DNA of 64,000 bases, taken from the NCBI GenBank assembly GCA_017461725.1, contig JAFTXG010000018.1, positions 93,488 through 157,487 on the forward strand, read 5' to 3'. The notes below the pieces were generated by a model, which was given only the letters and a program-made list of their open reading frames with translations, made no database searches and was not told where the DNA came from. Source of the DNA: Lachnospiraceae bacterium (GTDB taxonomy: Bacteria > Bacillota > Clostridia > Lachnospirales > Lachnospiraceae). Each line of letters starts with the position of its first letter. The first letter of the stretch is position 1. A program made the translations under genes and the position numbers. This document shows positions 48,319 through 57,189 of the stretch, one piece after another.

Positions 48319-49392
48319 ATGGAAATGACATTGAGATGGTACGGTTCCAAGTTTGACACCGTAACGTTGCAGCAGATCAGACAGATTCCCGGAGTGACAG
48401 GAGTGATCACTACCCTGTATGATACCCAGCCCGGAGAGGTATGGTCCAGAGAGCGCATCCGTGCGATGAAGGACGAGGTTGAGGCTGCAGGCCTTCACCT
48501 GGCAGGTATCGAGAGCGTAAACGTACATGATGCGATCAAGACCGGTGCGGCAGACCGTGATATGTACATTGACAATTATATTGAGACTTTGAAGAATCTG
48601 GGTGAGGAAGATATCCATCTGGTATGCTACAACTTCATGCCCGTATTTGACTGGACCAGAACTGAGATGGCGAGAAAGAGAGAGGACGGCTCCACTGTTC
48701 TGGCTTACACTCAGGAGGCAGTAGATGCTCTTGATCCCGAGAAGATGTTTGAGTCCATCGCAGGCGATATGAACGGCACCATCATGCCCGGCTGGGAGCC
48801 TGAGCGTATGGAGAGAGTAAAAGAACTGTTCGAGATGTACAAGGACATCGACGATGAGAAGCTGTTCGCAAACCTGGTTTACTTCCTGGAGCGCATCATG
48901 CCCGTTTGTGATGAGTACGACATCAACATGGCTATCCATCCCGATGATCCCGCATGGAGCGTATTCGGACTTCCCCGTATTATCATCAACAAGGAAAATA
49001 TCGTTCGCCTGATGAAGGCAGTGGACAACCGTCACAACGGCGTTACCTTCTGCTCCGGTTCCTACGGCACCAACTTGAAGAACGATCTGCCCGGTATGAT
49101 CCGCGCACTGGAGGGTCGTATCCACTTTGCACATGTTCGTAACCTGAAGTTCCATACTCCCACCAACTTTGAGGAGTCTGCACACCTGTCCTCCGACGGT
49201 ACCTTCGATATGTACGAGATCATGAAGGCACTGTACGAGACCGGCTTCACTGGCCCTATTCGTCCCGACCACGGACGCATGATCTGGGGTGAGGTGGCAA
49301 TGCCCGGCTACGGTCTGTACGACAGAGCACTGGGTGCAAGCTATCTGTGCGGCCTCTGGGAGGCAATCGTGAAGGGAGCAGAGAGAAAATGA
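48319..49392 (+). CDS. uxuA: mannonate dehydratase
   Basis: 357-aa enzyme dehydrating D-mannonate to 2-keto-3-deoxygluconate. Family blocks: MEMTLRWYGSKFDTVTL, ESVNVHDAIKTG, CYNFMPVFDWTRT, NMAIHPDDPAW, GSYGTNLKNDLPG, RPDHGRMIWGE. It is the first gene of the uronate operon. A purine-rich GAAAGGAAG precedes the ATG. The TGA overlaps the uxuB ATG. High-expression codon bias. Confidence 0.96.
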   Translation: MEMTLRWYGSKFDTVTLQQIRQIPGVTGVITTLYDTQPGEVWSRERIRAMKDEVEAAGLHLAGIESVNVHDAIKTGAADRDMYIDNYIETLKNLGEEDIHLVCYNFMPVFDWTRTEMARKREDGSTVLAYTQEAVDALDPEKMFESIAGDMNGTIMPGWEPERMERVKELFEMYKDIDDEKLFANLVYFLERIMPVCDEYDINMAIHPDDPAWSVFGLPRIIINKENIVRLMKAVDNRHNGVTFCSGSYGTNLKNDLPGMIRALEGRIHFAHVRNLKFHTPTNFEESAHLSSDGTFDMYEIMKALYETGFTGPIRPDHGRMIWGEVAMPGYGLYDRALGASYLCGLWEAIVKGAERK

Positions 49393-50999
49393 GATTGACG
49401 GCTGAAGGTCTGAAGGATCGCGAGGCGTGGCTGGCAGCTGGTTATCAGCTTCCCCAGTTTGACCGCGAGGCGATGATTGCCGCAACGAAGAAGGCTCCCG
49501 TGTGGGCACACTTTGGTTCCGGAAATATCTGTAAGGCATTCCTGGCAAACGCTGCACAGCGGATGCTGAATGAGGGTCACACCGACAAGGGTCTTGTTCT
49601 GGTTGACCGCGAGATCGTTGAAAAGCTCAATCGCAAGCATGACGATTATCATATTTTAGTTACCCTGAAGGCTGACGGAAACGTGGAAAAGACCGTTGTC
49701 GGCAGTGTATCCGAGTCCTGCATGCTGGATTCCAGAAGTGCAGTGGAGTTCGGAAGACTGAAGGAGATTTTCGCCAACGAGTCCCTGCAGATGGTAAGCT
49801 TTACCATCACCGAGAAGGGCTACAGCCTGGTGAACGCTCAGGGCGAGTATCTTCCCGAGGTGGAGGATGACTTTGTTGCAGGTCCCGAGGCTCCCGTGAG
49901 TTACATGGGTAAGGTGACCGCGCTTCTGTATGCACGCTTCCTGGCAGGTGAGAAGCCTCTGGCCATGGTGAGCATGGACAACTGCTCCCACAACGGAGAC
50001 AAGCTGGCAGCAGCGATCCACGCATTCGCAGAGAAGTGGGAGGCAGCATGCCTGGTTGAGCCCGGTTTCACCGCATATGTAAAGAATCCTGCGAAGGTTT
50101 CCTTCCCCTGGACCATGATCGACAAGATTACCCCTCGTCCCGACGCATCCGTGGAGAAGATTCTCCGCGAGGATGGTGTTGAGGACCTGGATTATGTGGT
50201 TACCAAGAGAGGTACCCACGTTGCTCCCTTCGTAAACGCGGAGGAATGCGAGTATCTGGTGATCGAGGACAGCTTCCCTAACGGACGTCCCGCACTGGAG
50301 AAGGCCGGTCTGATTTTTGCTGAGCGCGAGACTGTGGAGCGTGTGGAGAAGATGAAGGTTTGTACCTGTCTGAATCCTCTGCACACCGCGCTGGCCGTGT
50401 TCGGCTGTCTGTTGGGCTATGAGAAGATCTCCGAGGAGATGAAGGACGCTGAGCTGAAAAAGCTGGTTGAGATCATCGGCTACACCGAGGGACTTCCCGT
50501 TGTAGTAGACCCCGGCATTCTTGATCCCAGAGAGTTTATCGATACCGTACTGAATGTACGTATTCCCAATCCTTTCATGCCGGATACCCCTCAGCGTATC
50601 GCCTGTGACACTTCCCAGAAGCTGTCCGTGCGTTTCGGTGAGACCATCAAGGCATACGCAAAGCGTGAGGACCTGGATGTGCAGGATCTGAAGCTGATCC
50701 CTGTGGTATTCGCAGGCTGGCTGCGGTACCTCACCGGCATCGACAATGAGGGCAATGCGTTTGATGTGAGCCCCGATCCCATGCTGGAGGTCGTTCGTCC
50801 TTACGTGGCAGACCTTAAGCTTGGCAGCACCGCTGATATCGAGGCACTGTGCCCTGTACTGGAAAATGATCGGATCTTCGGCGTAAACCTGTTCAAGGTT
50901 GGTCTGGCGGAGAAGGTTGTTGGTTATTTGAATGAAATGTTGGTTGGCCCCGGAGCTGTTCGGGCAACCCTGAAAAAATATACTGGAGGACAGGCATAA
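49389..50999 (+). CDS. uxuB: fructuronate reductase / D-mannonate oxidoreductase
   Basis: 536-aa polyol-type long-chain dehydrogenase reducing D-fructuronate to D-mannonate with NADH. N-terminal FGSGNICKAFLAN; catalytic-domain block WTMIDKITPRPD and the conserved KVCTCLNPLHTALAVFGCLL. The start at 49389 overlaps the uxuA stop. It shares the mannitol dehydrogenase fold; uronate specificity rests on the operon. Confidence 0.92.
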   Translation: MRLTAEGLKDREAWLAAGYQLPQFDREAMIAATKKAPVWAHFGSGNICKAFLANAAQRMLNEGHTDKGLVLVDREIVEKLNRKHDDYHILVTLKADGNVEKTVVGSVSESCMLDSRSAVEFGRLKEIFANESLQMVSFTITEKGYSLVNAQGEYLPEVEDDFVAGPEAPVSYMGKVTALLYARFLAGEKPLAMVSMDNCSHNGDKLAAAIHAFAEKWEAACLVEPGFTAYVKNPAKVSFPWTMIDKITPRPDASVEKILREDGVEDLDYVVTKRGTHVAPFVNAEECEYLVIEDSFPNGRPALEKAGLIFAERETVERVEKMKVCTCLNPLHTALAVFGCLLGYEKISEEMKDAELKKLVEIIGYTEGLPVVVDPGILDPREFIDTVLNVRIPNPFMPDTPQRIACDTSQKLSVRFGETIKAYAKREDLDVQDLKLIPVVFAGWLRYLTGIDNEGNAFDVSPDPMLEVVRPYVADLKLGSTADIEALCPVLENDRIFGVNLFKVGLAEKVVGYLNEMLVGPGAVRATLKKYTGGQA

Positions 51000-51637
51000 T
51001 GAATGAAGTATTAGCTAAGATTCAGGAAATTGGTATTATCCCCGTAGTTGTTCTTGACCGTGTGGAGGACGCGATTCCCCTTGGAAAGGCCCTGGTTGAG
51101 GGCGGCCTTCCCTGCGCAGAGGTTACCTTCCGTACTGAGGCTGCTGAGGAGTCTATCCGCGTGATGAGTGAGACTTTCCCCGACCTGCTGGTAGGTGCAG
51201 GTACCGTTCTGACCACCGATCAGGTTGATCGTGCAGTGGCAGCAGGTGCTAAGTTTATCGTCAGCCCCGGACTGAATCCCCGCATCGTAAAGTACTGTGT
51301 TGAGAAGGGTATCGTGATCGTTCCCGGCTGCGCAAACCCCAGCGATATCGAGCAGGCTCTGGAAAATGGTCTTGAGGTAGTTAAGTTCTTCCCCGCAGAG
51401 GCGATCGGCGGACTGAAGCTGATCAAGGCGATGGCAGCACCCTACGGCGGCGTGAAGTTCATGCCCACCGGCGGCATCAATGCAAACAATGTTCGTGAGT
51501 ATCTGGCATATGACCGTATCGTAGCTTGCGGCGGCAGCTGGATGGTAAGCGGAAAGATGATCAAGGAAGGCAAGTTTGACGAGATCACCGCTCTGGTTAA
51601 GGAAGCAGCTGAGATCGTTAAGGAGTGCAGAGCATAA
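50999..51637 (+). CDS. eda: KDPG aldolase
   Basis: 212-aa class I aldolase splitting 2-keto-3-deoxy-6-phosphogluconate into pyruvate and glyceraldehyde-3-phosphate. Motifs: EVTFRTEAAEESI (catalytic Glu), GAGTVLT, and the Schiff-base lysine in EVVKFFPAEAIGG, with KFMPTGGIN binding phosphate. The start overlaps the uxuB stop (TAATG) with CTGGAGG upstream. Confidence 0.95.
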   Translation: MNEVLAKIQEIGIIPVVVLDRVEDAIPLGKALVEGGLPCAEVTFRTEAAEESIRVMSETFPDLLVGAGTVLTTDQVDRAVAAGAKFIVSPGLNPRIVKYCVEKGIVIVPGCANPSDIEQALENGLEVVKFFPAEAIGGLKLIKAMAAPYGGVKFMPTGGINANNVREYLAYDRIVACGGSWMVSGKMIKEGKFDEITALVKEAAEIVKECRA

Positions 51638-51680
51638 ATATTATGTGTGCCGCAAAAAACGCGGCGGAATGGAGATAAGT

Positions 51681-52706
51681 ATGGCAAAGAGAATTATTAC
51701 ATTTGGTGAGATCATGTTGAGACTGGCTCCCGAGGGATACTATCGTTTTGTGCAGGCTGAGACCTACGGTGCAACCTACGGCGGAGGCGAGGCTAACGTG
51801 GCAGTCTCCCTCGCAAACTACGGCTTTGACGCAGCATTTGTTACCAAGCTGCCCAAGCATGAGATCGGACAGGCAGGCGTAAACTCCCTGCGCCGCTACG
51901 GTGTTGATACTTCCCTCATCGTAAGAGGCGGAGACAGAGTAGGTATCTACTTCCTGGAGAAGGGTGCTTCCCAGCGTCCCTCCAAGGTTATCTATGACCG
52001 TGCAGGCTCTGCCATCGCTACGGCTACCACCGCAGATTTTGATTGGGACAAGATTTTCGATGGCGCTGACTGGTTCCACTGGACCGGCATCACCCCCGCA
52101 CTGGGTGACAATGTAGCTGAGATCTGCCTTGAGGCTTGTAAGGCAGCGAAGGAGCGCGGCATCACCGTATCCTGTGACTTAAACTACCGCAAGAAGCTGT
52201 GGACCCGCGAGAAGGCCGGTCAGGTGATGGGCGAGCTCTGCAAGTACGTTGACGTTTGCATCGCTAACGAGGAGGATGCAGCTGACGTATTCGGTATCCA
52301 CGCAGCAAACACCGATGTAACTGCAGGAGAGGTAAACCATGAGGGTTACAAGGATGTGGCTAAGCAGCTGGCTGACCGTTTCGGTATGTCCAAGGTGGCA
52401 ATCACCCTGCGCGAGTCCATCTCCGCAAACGATAACAACTGGTCCGCAATGCTGTATGACGGCGAGGGCTATTACTTCAGCAAGAAGTACAAGATGCACA
52501 TCGTTGACCGTGTGGGCGGCGGCGACAGCTTCGGCGGCGGTCTGATCGCAGCTACCTTAAGTGGCTACGATTCTCAGGCAACCATCGAGTTCGCAGTGGC
52601 AGCTTCCTGTCTGAAGCACTCCATCGAGGGCGACTACAACATGGTATCCATGGATGAGGTTGCTTCCCTGGCAGGTGGAAATGCTTCCGGTAGAGTACAG
52701 CGGTAA
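51681..52706 (+). CDS. kdgK: 2-keto-3-deoxygluconate kinase
   Basis: 341-aa PfkB kinase phosphorylating KDG to KDPG. Motifs: FGEIMLRLAPEGYYRFVQ, TYGGGEANVAVSLANYG, SCDLNYRKKLWTREKA and DRVGGGDSFGGGL (anion hole and base Asp). GGAGA before the ATG at 51681; an ATG at 51669 is less well placed. Between the aldolase and the isomerase genes. Confidence 0.94.
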   Translation: MAKRIITFGEIMLRLAPEGYYRFVQAETYGATYGGGEANVAVSLANYGFDAAFVTKLPKHEIGQAGVNSLRRYGVDTSLIVRGGDRVGIYFLEKGASQRPSKVIYDRAGSAIATATTADFDWDKIFDGADWFHWTGITPALGDNVAEICLEACKAAKERGITVSCDLNYRKKLWTREKAGQVMGELCKYVDVCIANEEDAADVFGIHAANTDVTAGEVNHEGYKDVAKQLADRFGMSKVAITLRESISANDNNWSAMLYDGEGYYFSKKYKMHIVDRVGGGDSFGGGLIAATLSGYDSQATIEFAVAASCLKHSIEGDYNMVSMDEVASLAGGNASGRVQR

Positions 52707-52715
52707 GGAGCAGCT

Positions 52716-54119
52716 ATGAAAAAGTTTATGGATGCAGATTTTCTGCTGACTACCGATACGGCAAAGAAGCTGTATCACGAGTATGCAGAGACTCAGCCGA
52801 TCATCGACTATCATTGCCATATCGTTCCTCAGGAAATTTATGAGGACCGCAAGTTTGATAATATCACCCAGGTTTGGCTGGGTGCTGACCACTACAAGTG
52901 GCGTCAGATGCGCTCCAACGGTGTGGAGGAGCGTTACATCACCGGCGATGCCTCCGACCGCGAGAAGTTCCAGAAATGGGCGGAGACGCTGGAGGTAGCT
53001 ATCGGAAATCCCCTGTATCACTGGAGCCATCTGGAGCTGCAGCGTTACTTCGGATACGAGGGCTGGCTGAACGGTGAGACCGCGGAGGAGGTCTGGAATC
53101 TCTGTAATGAGAAGCTGCAGAATGGCCTGAGTGCCAGAAAGCTGATCGAGATGTCTAATGTTGAGATCCTGTGTACCACCGACGATCCCGCAGACACCCT
53201 GGAGTGGCACAAAAAGATCGCGGAGGATGAGTCCTTCTCCGTGAAGGTATTGCCCGCATGGAGACCTGACAAGGCCATGAGCCTTGAGAAGGCCGACTAC
53301 CTGGCATACCTTGAGAAGCTGTCAAACGCTTCCGGCGTGAAGATCGACAGCTTTGCCGCGCTGATCGAGGCACTGAAGAACCGTATGGATTTCTTTGCTT
53401 CCATGGGCTGCAGCGTTTCCGACCACGGTCTGGCTTATGTGATGTGTGCACCTGCTTCCACTGAGGCTGTTGAGGCGATCTTTGCGAAGCGTCTGGCCGG
53501 CGAGGTGGTTACCGTTGAGGAGGAGCGCCAGTTCAAGACCGCATTCCTGGTGGAGATGGGCCGCGAGTACCACAAGAAGAACTGGGTAATGCAGCTGCAT
53601 TATGGTGTAAAGCGCGACAATAATGGTCTGATCTTCGGAAAACTCGGTCCCGACGCAGGTATCGATTGCATCAGCAACTACACTCCCTCCGCGGAGCTGG
53701 CTGACTATCTGAATCTGCTGGCAGTGAACGATGAGCTTCCTAAGACCATTATCTACTCCCTGAATCCCATCGACAATGCGGCCATCGGCACCATTATCGG
53801 TTGCTTCCAGGACAGCAGTGCGGTGGGCAAGATCCAGCAGGGCAGCGCTTGGTGGTTCAATGATAATAAGACCGGTATGATCGACCAGATGACCTCCCTG
53901 GCAAATCTGGGATTGCTCGGAAACTTCATCGGCATGTTGACCGACTCCAGAAGCTTCCTGTCCTACACCAGACATGAGTACTTCCGCAGAATCATGTGTG
54001 AGCTCATCGGCGGATGGGTGGAGAACGGAGAGTATCCGGCAGATTACCGTGCGTTGGAAAGAATTGTCAGCGGTATTTCCTATAAGAATACCAAGCGGTA
54101 TTTTGGATGGGATAAATAA
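52716..54119 (+). CDS. uxaC: glucuronate/galacturonate isomerase
   Basis: 467-aa uronate isomerase, the first pathway enzyme (glucuronate to fructuronate; also galacturonate to tagaturonate). N-terminal KKFMDADFLLTTDTAKKLYH, metal ligands IDYHCHI, then ILCTTDDPADTLEWH and the C-terminal RHEYFRRIMCELIGGWVENG. AAGGAG before the ATG. Last gene of the operon, followed by a strong terminator. Confidence 0.96.
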   Translation: MKKFMDADFLLTTDTAKKLYHEYAETQPIIDYHCHIVPQEIYEDRKFDNITQVWLGADHYKWRQMRSNGVEERYITGDASDREKFQKWAETLEVAIGNPLYHWSHLELQRYFGYEGWLNGETAEEVWNLCNEKLQNGLSARKLIEMSNVEILCTTDDPADTLEWHKKIAEDESFSVKVLPAWRPDKAMSLEKADYLAYLEKLSNASGVKIDSFAALIEALKNRMDFFASMGCSVSDHGLAYVMCAPASTEAVEAIFAKRLAGEVVTVEEERQFKTAFLVEMGREYHKKNWVMQLHYGVKRDNNGLIFGKLGPDAGIDCISNYTPSAELADYLNLLAVNDELPKTIIYSLNPIDNAAIGTIIGCFQDSSAVGKIQQGSAWWFNDNKTGMIDQMTSLANLGLLGNFIGMLTDSRSFLSYTRHEYFRRIMCELIGGWVENGEYPADYRALERIVSGISYKNTKRYFGWDK

Positions 54120-54142
54120 GTATATATCTTGGATAAAAAAGA

Positions 54143-54180
54143 GAAAGCTACCAGTTATTTTCATGGTAGCTTTCTTTTAT
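54143..54180 (+). terminator. uronate operon terminator
   Basis: GAAAGCTACC (54143-54152) pairs with GGTAGCTTTC (54165-54174), then TTTT. Perfect 10-bp stem. Confidence 0.88.
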
Positions 54181-54192
54181 CTATAAAGATTT

Positions 54193-54501
54193 TTAACGGG
54201 TCATGCGATTGAGCAATCCAAGAATGGCAATTAAATCGTCCTCTTCTAATTCTTTTATTTTTTCGTATACAGTCTGCAAAAGCACTGGATCTTCAATAGA
54301 ATCATCAAAAAAATCCCGTGGAGTGATTCCAAAATAGTCACAGATATATAGAAATTCTGACAATGAGGGCAATATTCTGCCCGAAGAAATTCCTTGCATA
54401 TAGCTTCGGCTATGACCAAGGTCGAGGCTCATTTTGTATTCAGATATTCCCTTTTGGGTGCGAAGTTTGGTAATTCGGTTTCTGATAAACTGTTCATCCA
54501 T
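54193..54501 (-). CDS. XRE family helix-turn-helix protein
   Basis: 102 aa. N-terminal XRE HTH (NRITKLRTQKGISEYKMSLD, then SRSYMQGISSGRILPSLSEF) followed by a short helical tail (VLLQTVYEKIKELEEDDLIA). AAGGAGG before the ATG. Divergent from the FkbM gene; may regulate it. AT-rich like that gene. Confidence 0.85.
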   Translation of the reverse strand: MDEQFIRNRITKLRTQKGISEYKMSLDLGHSRSYMQGISSGRILPSLSEFLYICDYFGITPRDFFDDSIEDPVLLQTVYEKIKELEEDDLIAILGLLNRMTR

Positions 54502-54641
54502 GGTTATTATGCCTCCTTGGATGTTATTTTATATGCTATTATGTGTGAAAATTAATACTAAAAATATTAATATTTATTGACTTAGCATATTCTGAGTGGT
54601 ATATTTATGGAAAAACAGAAAATTTACAGTGGAGGTATATT

Positions 54642-55937
54642 ATGATAAAATTTCTTAAAAAGTGTAGAAATGTGATAATTAGTCCCATCTGCCAGAAACT
54701 GGATGAACAGAAGGTTCAAAATGAAAGAATTTTGAGATTACTGGTGAACGACGAGCAGAGTTGGAATAATGTTTCTGAGAATGGATTTATTTCTGAAAAT
54801 GAGGTCAAATGTGCATATAAAATGTTACTTAAACGTGAGCCAGAGCAGGAAGCGATTGTTGCGTGGCAGTTCAGTAATAGAACAATCACAGATTTGAGAG
54901 AAGAAATCTGGAAGTCAGAAGAATTTCAGATAATGATAAAAAAACATTTGGCATCAACTTCATCGGGTAATATATGGAGAATTGTTGATTATCCTAATAG
55001 AGATGGGTTTAAATGGGTCCTACGCGACTTGGCATGGGATCCGATTTCACAGCGGATTTTTTCTTGTCAACCTTTCGAGGAAGCGGATATGTTAATAAAG
55101 TTTCTTTCAGATTTGGAGCCTGAGGCTGAGATTCTGGATATTGGGGCGAATCTAGGAGTATTTACTTTCCACTTGGCGCAAAAAGGGCACAAAGTATATA
55201 GCATTGAGGCATCAGCTAATAATGCCGAATGCTTGAGGATGACAAGCCGACTTAATGATTTTGATGTAACAGTGTGCGAGTGGGGAGCTTTTGAGCGTAC
55301 AGGAAGTATTTATTTCGTACAGAGAGGTCCATGGGGGGAAATTCATCTCAATAAAACAGAGGATAGCGAAGAGATTAAATGTTTTGCGCTTGATGATTAT
55401 GAACAGACAGATCTTCGAAACGCAAAAATCAAGTTTATTAAAATGGATATTGAAGGATCGGAAGCTACTGTAATTAGAGGGGCAAAGAAATTTCTTGCAG
55501 ATATGAAGTATCCTCCTATTTTCAGTGAACGAAATAATCTTTCGCTTTTGAGCCATGGTGATACACGAGAGTCATATTTTGCGGCCTTTTTAGCAGCAGG
55601 ATATAAACCATATGTTCTTGAGGATAATGTGTTGCTTCGATTCAATCCGGATATATTATCAGAGAAATTGAGTTGCGATTATATTTTTTTGAACGATAAC
55701 AATCCGTTTCTTCATGACAGAGTTGCAGGTGATTACAAACCGAAACGTATGGAAAAAGAGATAATTGACGCAATTATTGCTCATGATATCGGCGATATTG
55801 AATATGTGCTTGGGCAGACAGCAAATCTTAAAGACTCCAAGTATTTCGAATATCCAGAAGTGAGAGCCTGGAATGATAAGGTGAAGGAATATTATAAAGA
55901 TAGCGATGATTATCACGTAAAATATTTGTATAAGTAA
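54642..55937 (+). CDS. FkbM family methyltransferase with N-terminal DUF4214-like region
   Basis: 431 aa. Residues about 40-100 (YKMLLKREPEQEAIVAWQFS, then SEEFQIMIKKHL) resemble DUF4214, a domain often joined to cell-surface glycan enzymes. Residues 160-330 form an FkbM SAM methyltransferase: ILDIGANLGVFTFHLAQKG, YSIEASANNAEC, IKMDIEGSEATVIRGAKKFL. It probably O-methylates a surface sugar. GTGGAGG before the ATG. The gene is visibly AT-rich with different codon use from the neighbouring uronate operon, suggesting transfer. Confidence 0.85.
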   Translation: MIKFLKKCRNVIISPICQKLDEQKVQNERILRLLVNDEQSWNNVSENGFISENEVKCAYKMLLKREPEQEAIVAWQFSNRTITDLREEIWKSEEFQIMIKKHLASTSSGNIWRIVDYPNRDGFKWVLRDLAWDPISQRIFSCQPFEEADMLIKFLSDLEPEAEILDIGANLGVFTFHLAQKGHKVYSIEASANNAECLRMTSRLNDFDVTVCEWGAFERTGSIYFVQRGPWGEIHLNKTEDSEEIKCFALDDYEQTDLRNAKIKFIKMDIEGSEATVIRGAKKFLADMKYPPIFSERNNLSLLSHGDTRESYFAAFLAAGYKPYVLEDNVLLRFNPDILSEKLSCDYIFLNDNNPFLHDRVAGDYKPKRMEKEIIDAIIAHDIGDIEYVLGQTANLKDSKYFEYPEVRAWNDKVKEYYKDSDDYHVKYLYK

Positions 55938-55941
55938 AATT

Positions 55942-55990
55942 ATGGCATTTCCATTTTTTAATAGTGAAGAATGGAAATGCCATTTTTATT
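55942..55990. terminator. bidirectional terminator after the FkbM gene
   Basis: GGCATTTCCATT (55945-55956) and AATGGAAATGCC (55971-55982), with a T-rich tail on the plus strand and an A-rich start serving the minus strand gene. Confidence 0.85.
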
Positions 55991-55991
55991 A

Positions 55992-56840
55992 TTAATGATT
56001 CTTGCCAGGTATGCAGCTCTCACACGGCACTCCGGTCTGACACAATCCACAGACCGAATATCCGTCGTAGCCGTAACGCTCGTGGTTGATCGTTTTGATC
56101 AATCCGTCGTGATAAGCCATACATTTGCGCTTGTCGTGGCCCTTTTCGGTGATGGCACCCACAGGGCAGCGCTTGATGCAGGCAGTACAGCCGTTTTTCG
56201 CCATGCAGTATTCATTGTACGCGGTATAGTTGCGCTCGGTCGGCTCCAGGGGGAGATTGACAATGACAGAACCGTAGCGGCCGGCCTTACCCTTGGCGGA
56301 GATCAGTCCGTCGCACAGACCGAAGGTGCCGAGACCGGAGATGAAGGCGGTGTGACGCTCGGACCAGTTGGATTTTTTGACAAAACGCTGGCTGTCACCC
56401 CAGGTGAACTGATCGGAGCACATGGGAGCAACCGCCTCGTAACCAAGCTCCATCAGGTGCTGTTCCAGCGCTTTAGCCAGTCTGCGGTTACAGTCCTCGC
56501 CGTGGACGCGGACCATGGTCCACTCCAGAGGAGGGCAGTCATTTACCGCTCGGCTCTTCTGCTTGGTATCGGCGGTGTGGGGCAGGAACCAACTGATGAT
56601 GCTGACATTCGCCGGATCGAAGGGATGACCGTGAACGGCCTCCAGCCACTCAGAGGGCAGGCGGTAAAAATCGGAGCCGATATGTTCTTTGTAAAATGCG
56701 TACCACTGGTCATCGCCGCGGCTGAAGCCAACGATGGGTTCGTCGAAGGAAAATCCGGGAAGCTCCTTCATGTTATTATTCTCCAGCATAGACATGTGGG
56801 ATTTGATCCATTGCTCCAGATAGGTGTTGTTCAGTTCCAT
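55992..56840 (-). CDS. epoxyqueuosine-reductase-like 4Fe-4S protein
   Basis: 282 aa, QueG-related. N-terminal reductase-like domain (HTAFISGLGTFGLCDGLIS, then GRYGSVIVNLPLEPT) and two 4Fe-4S clusters in the C-terminal quarter (NGCTACIKRCPVGAI; CGLCQTGVPCESCIP). It is shorter than typical QueG and lacks its HEAT-repeat tail, so it may be a reductase of another substrate rather than true QueG. GGAAGG before the ATG. Own promoter at 56905-56933. Confidence 0.8.
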   Translation of the reverse strand: MELNNTYLEQWIKSHMSMLENNNMKELPGFSFDEPIVGFSRGDDQWYAFYKEHIGSDFYRLPSEWLEAVHGHPFDPANVSIISWFLPHTADTKQKSRAVNDCPPLEWTMVRVHGEDCNRRLAKALEQHLMELGYEAVAPMCSDQFTWGDSQRFVKKSNWSERHTAFISGLGTFGLCDGLISAKGKAGRYGSVIVNLPLEPTERNYTAYNEYCMAKNGCTACIKRCPVGAITEKGHDKRKCMAYHDGLIKTINHERYGYDGYSVCGLCQTGVPCESCIPGKNH

Positions 56841-57189
56841 GGTTCATACCTTCCTTTATCAGAGTGTGGCGGAAACATTTGCTGTCGATACCGTCGGTAT
56901 AATCAGTATAGCACGGTTAAGAGGAAAGGACAAGAAAATTGGTTTGTAGTAGATCATAAATCATGTTAAAATGGAACAGACAAAGTATTTGGTGGAGAAG
57001 ATGGGGCAATTCTCGCGTTCCGAGAGAGATTCTCGCTCTTGTGGGTGGAATTCTTTCTGACAAAATGGGAGAATATGGGCGTGCACAGGGCAAGGACGTA
57101 CGCCGATAACATGCAGCCGACCCGATAAGCGATGGGATCGATATAGCACCATAAGGAATATGGTCAGGGGCGGCAGAAGGGAGAATAGT
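56841..57189. promoter_or_regulatory. 349-bp divergent region with promoter and palindrome
   Basis: For the iron-sulfur protein gene (minus): TTGTCC (56933-56928), 17 bp, TATACT (56910-56905), followed by a 13-bp palindrome ATACCG-T-CGGTAT (56888-56900), a likely operator. For the XRE membrane gene (plus) no strong promoter is seen. Around 57010-57060 there are repeated TTCTCGC/GAGAGA-type arms. No ORF of note. Confidence 0.5.

Noticed and set aside
48244..49557. 437-codon minus-strand frame over uxuA
   Set aside because: Shadow of uxuA; no conserved motifs and no start signal.
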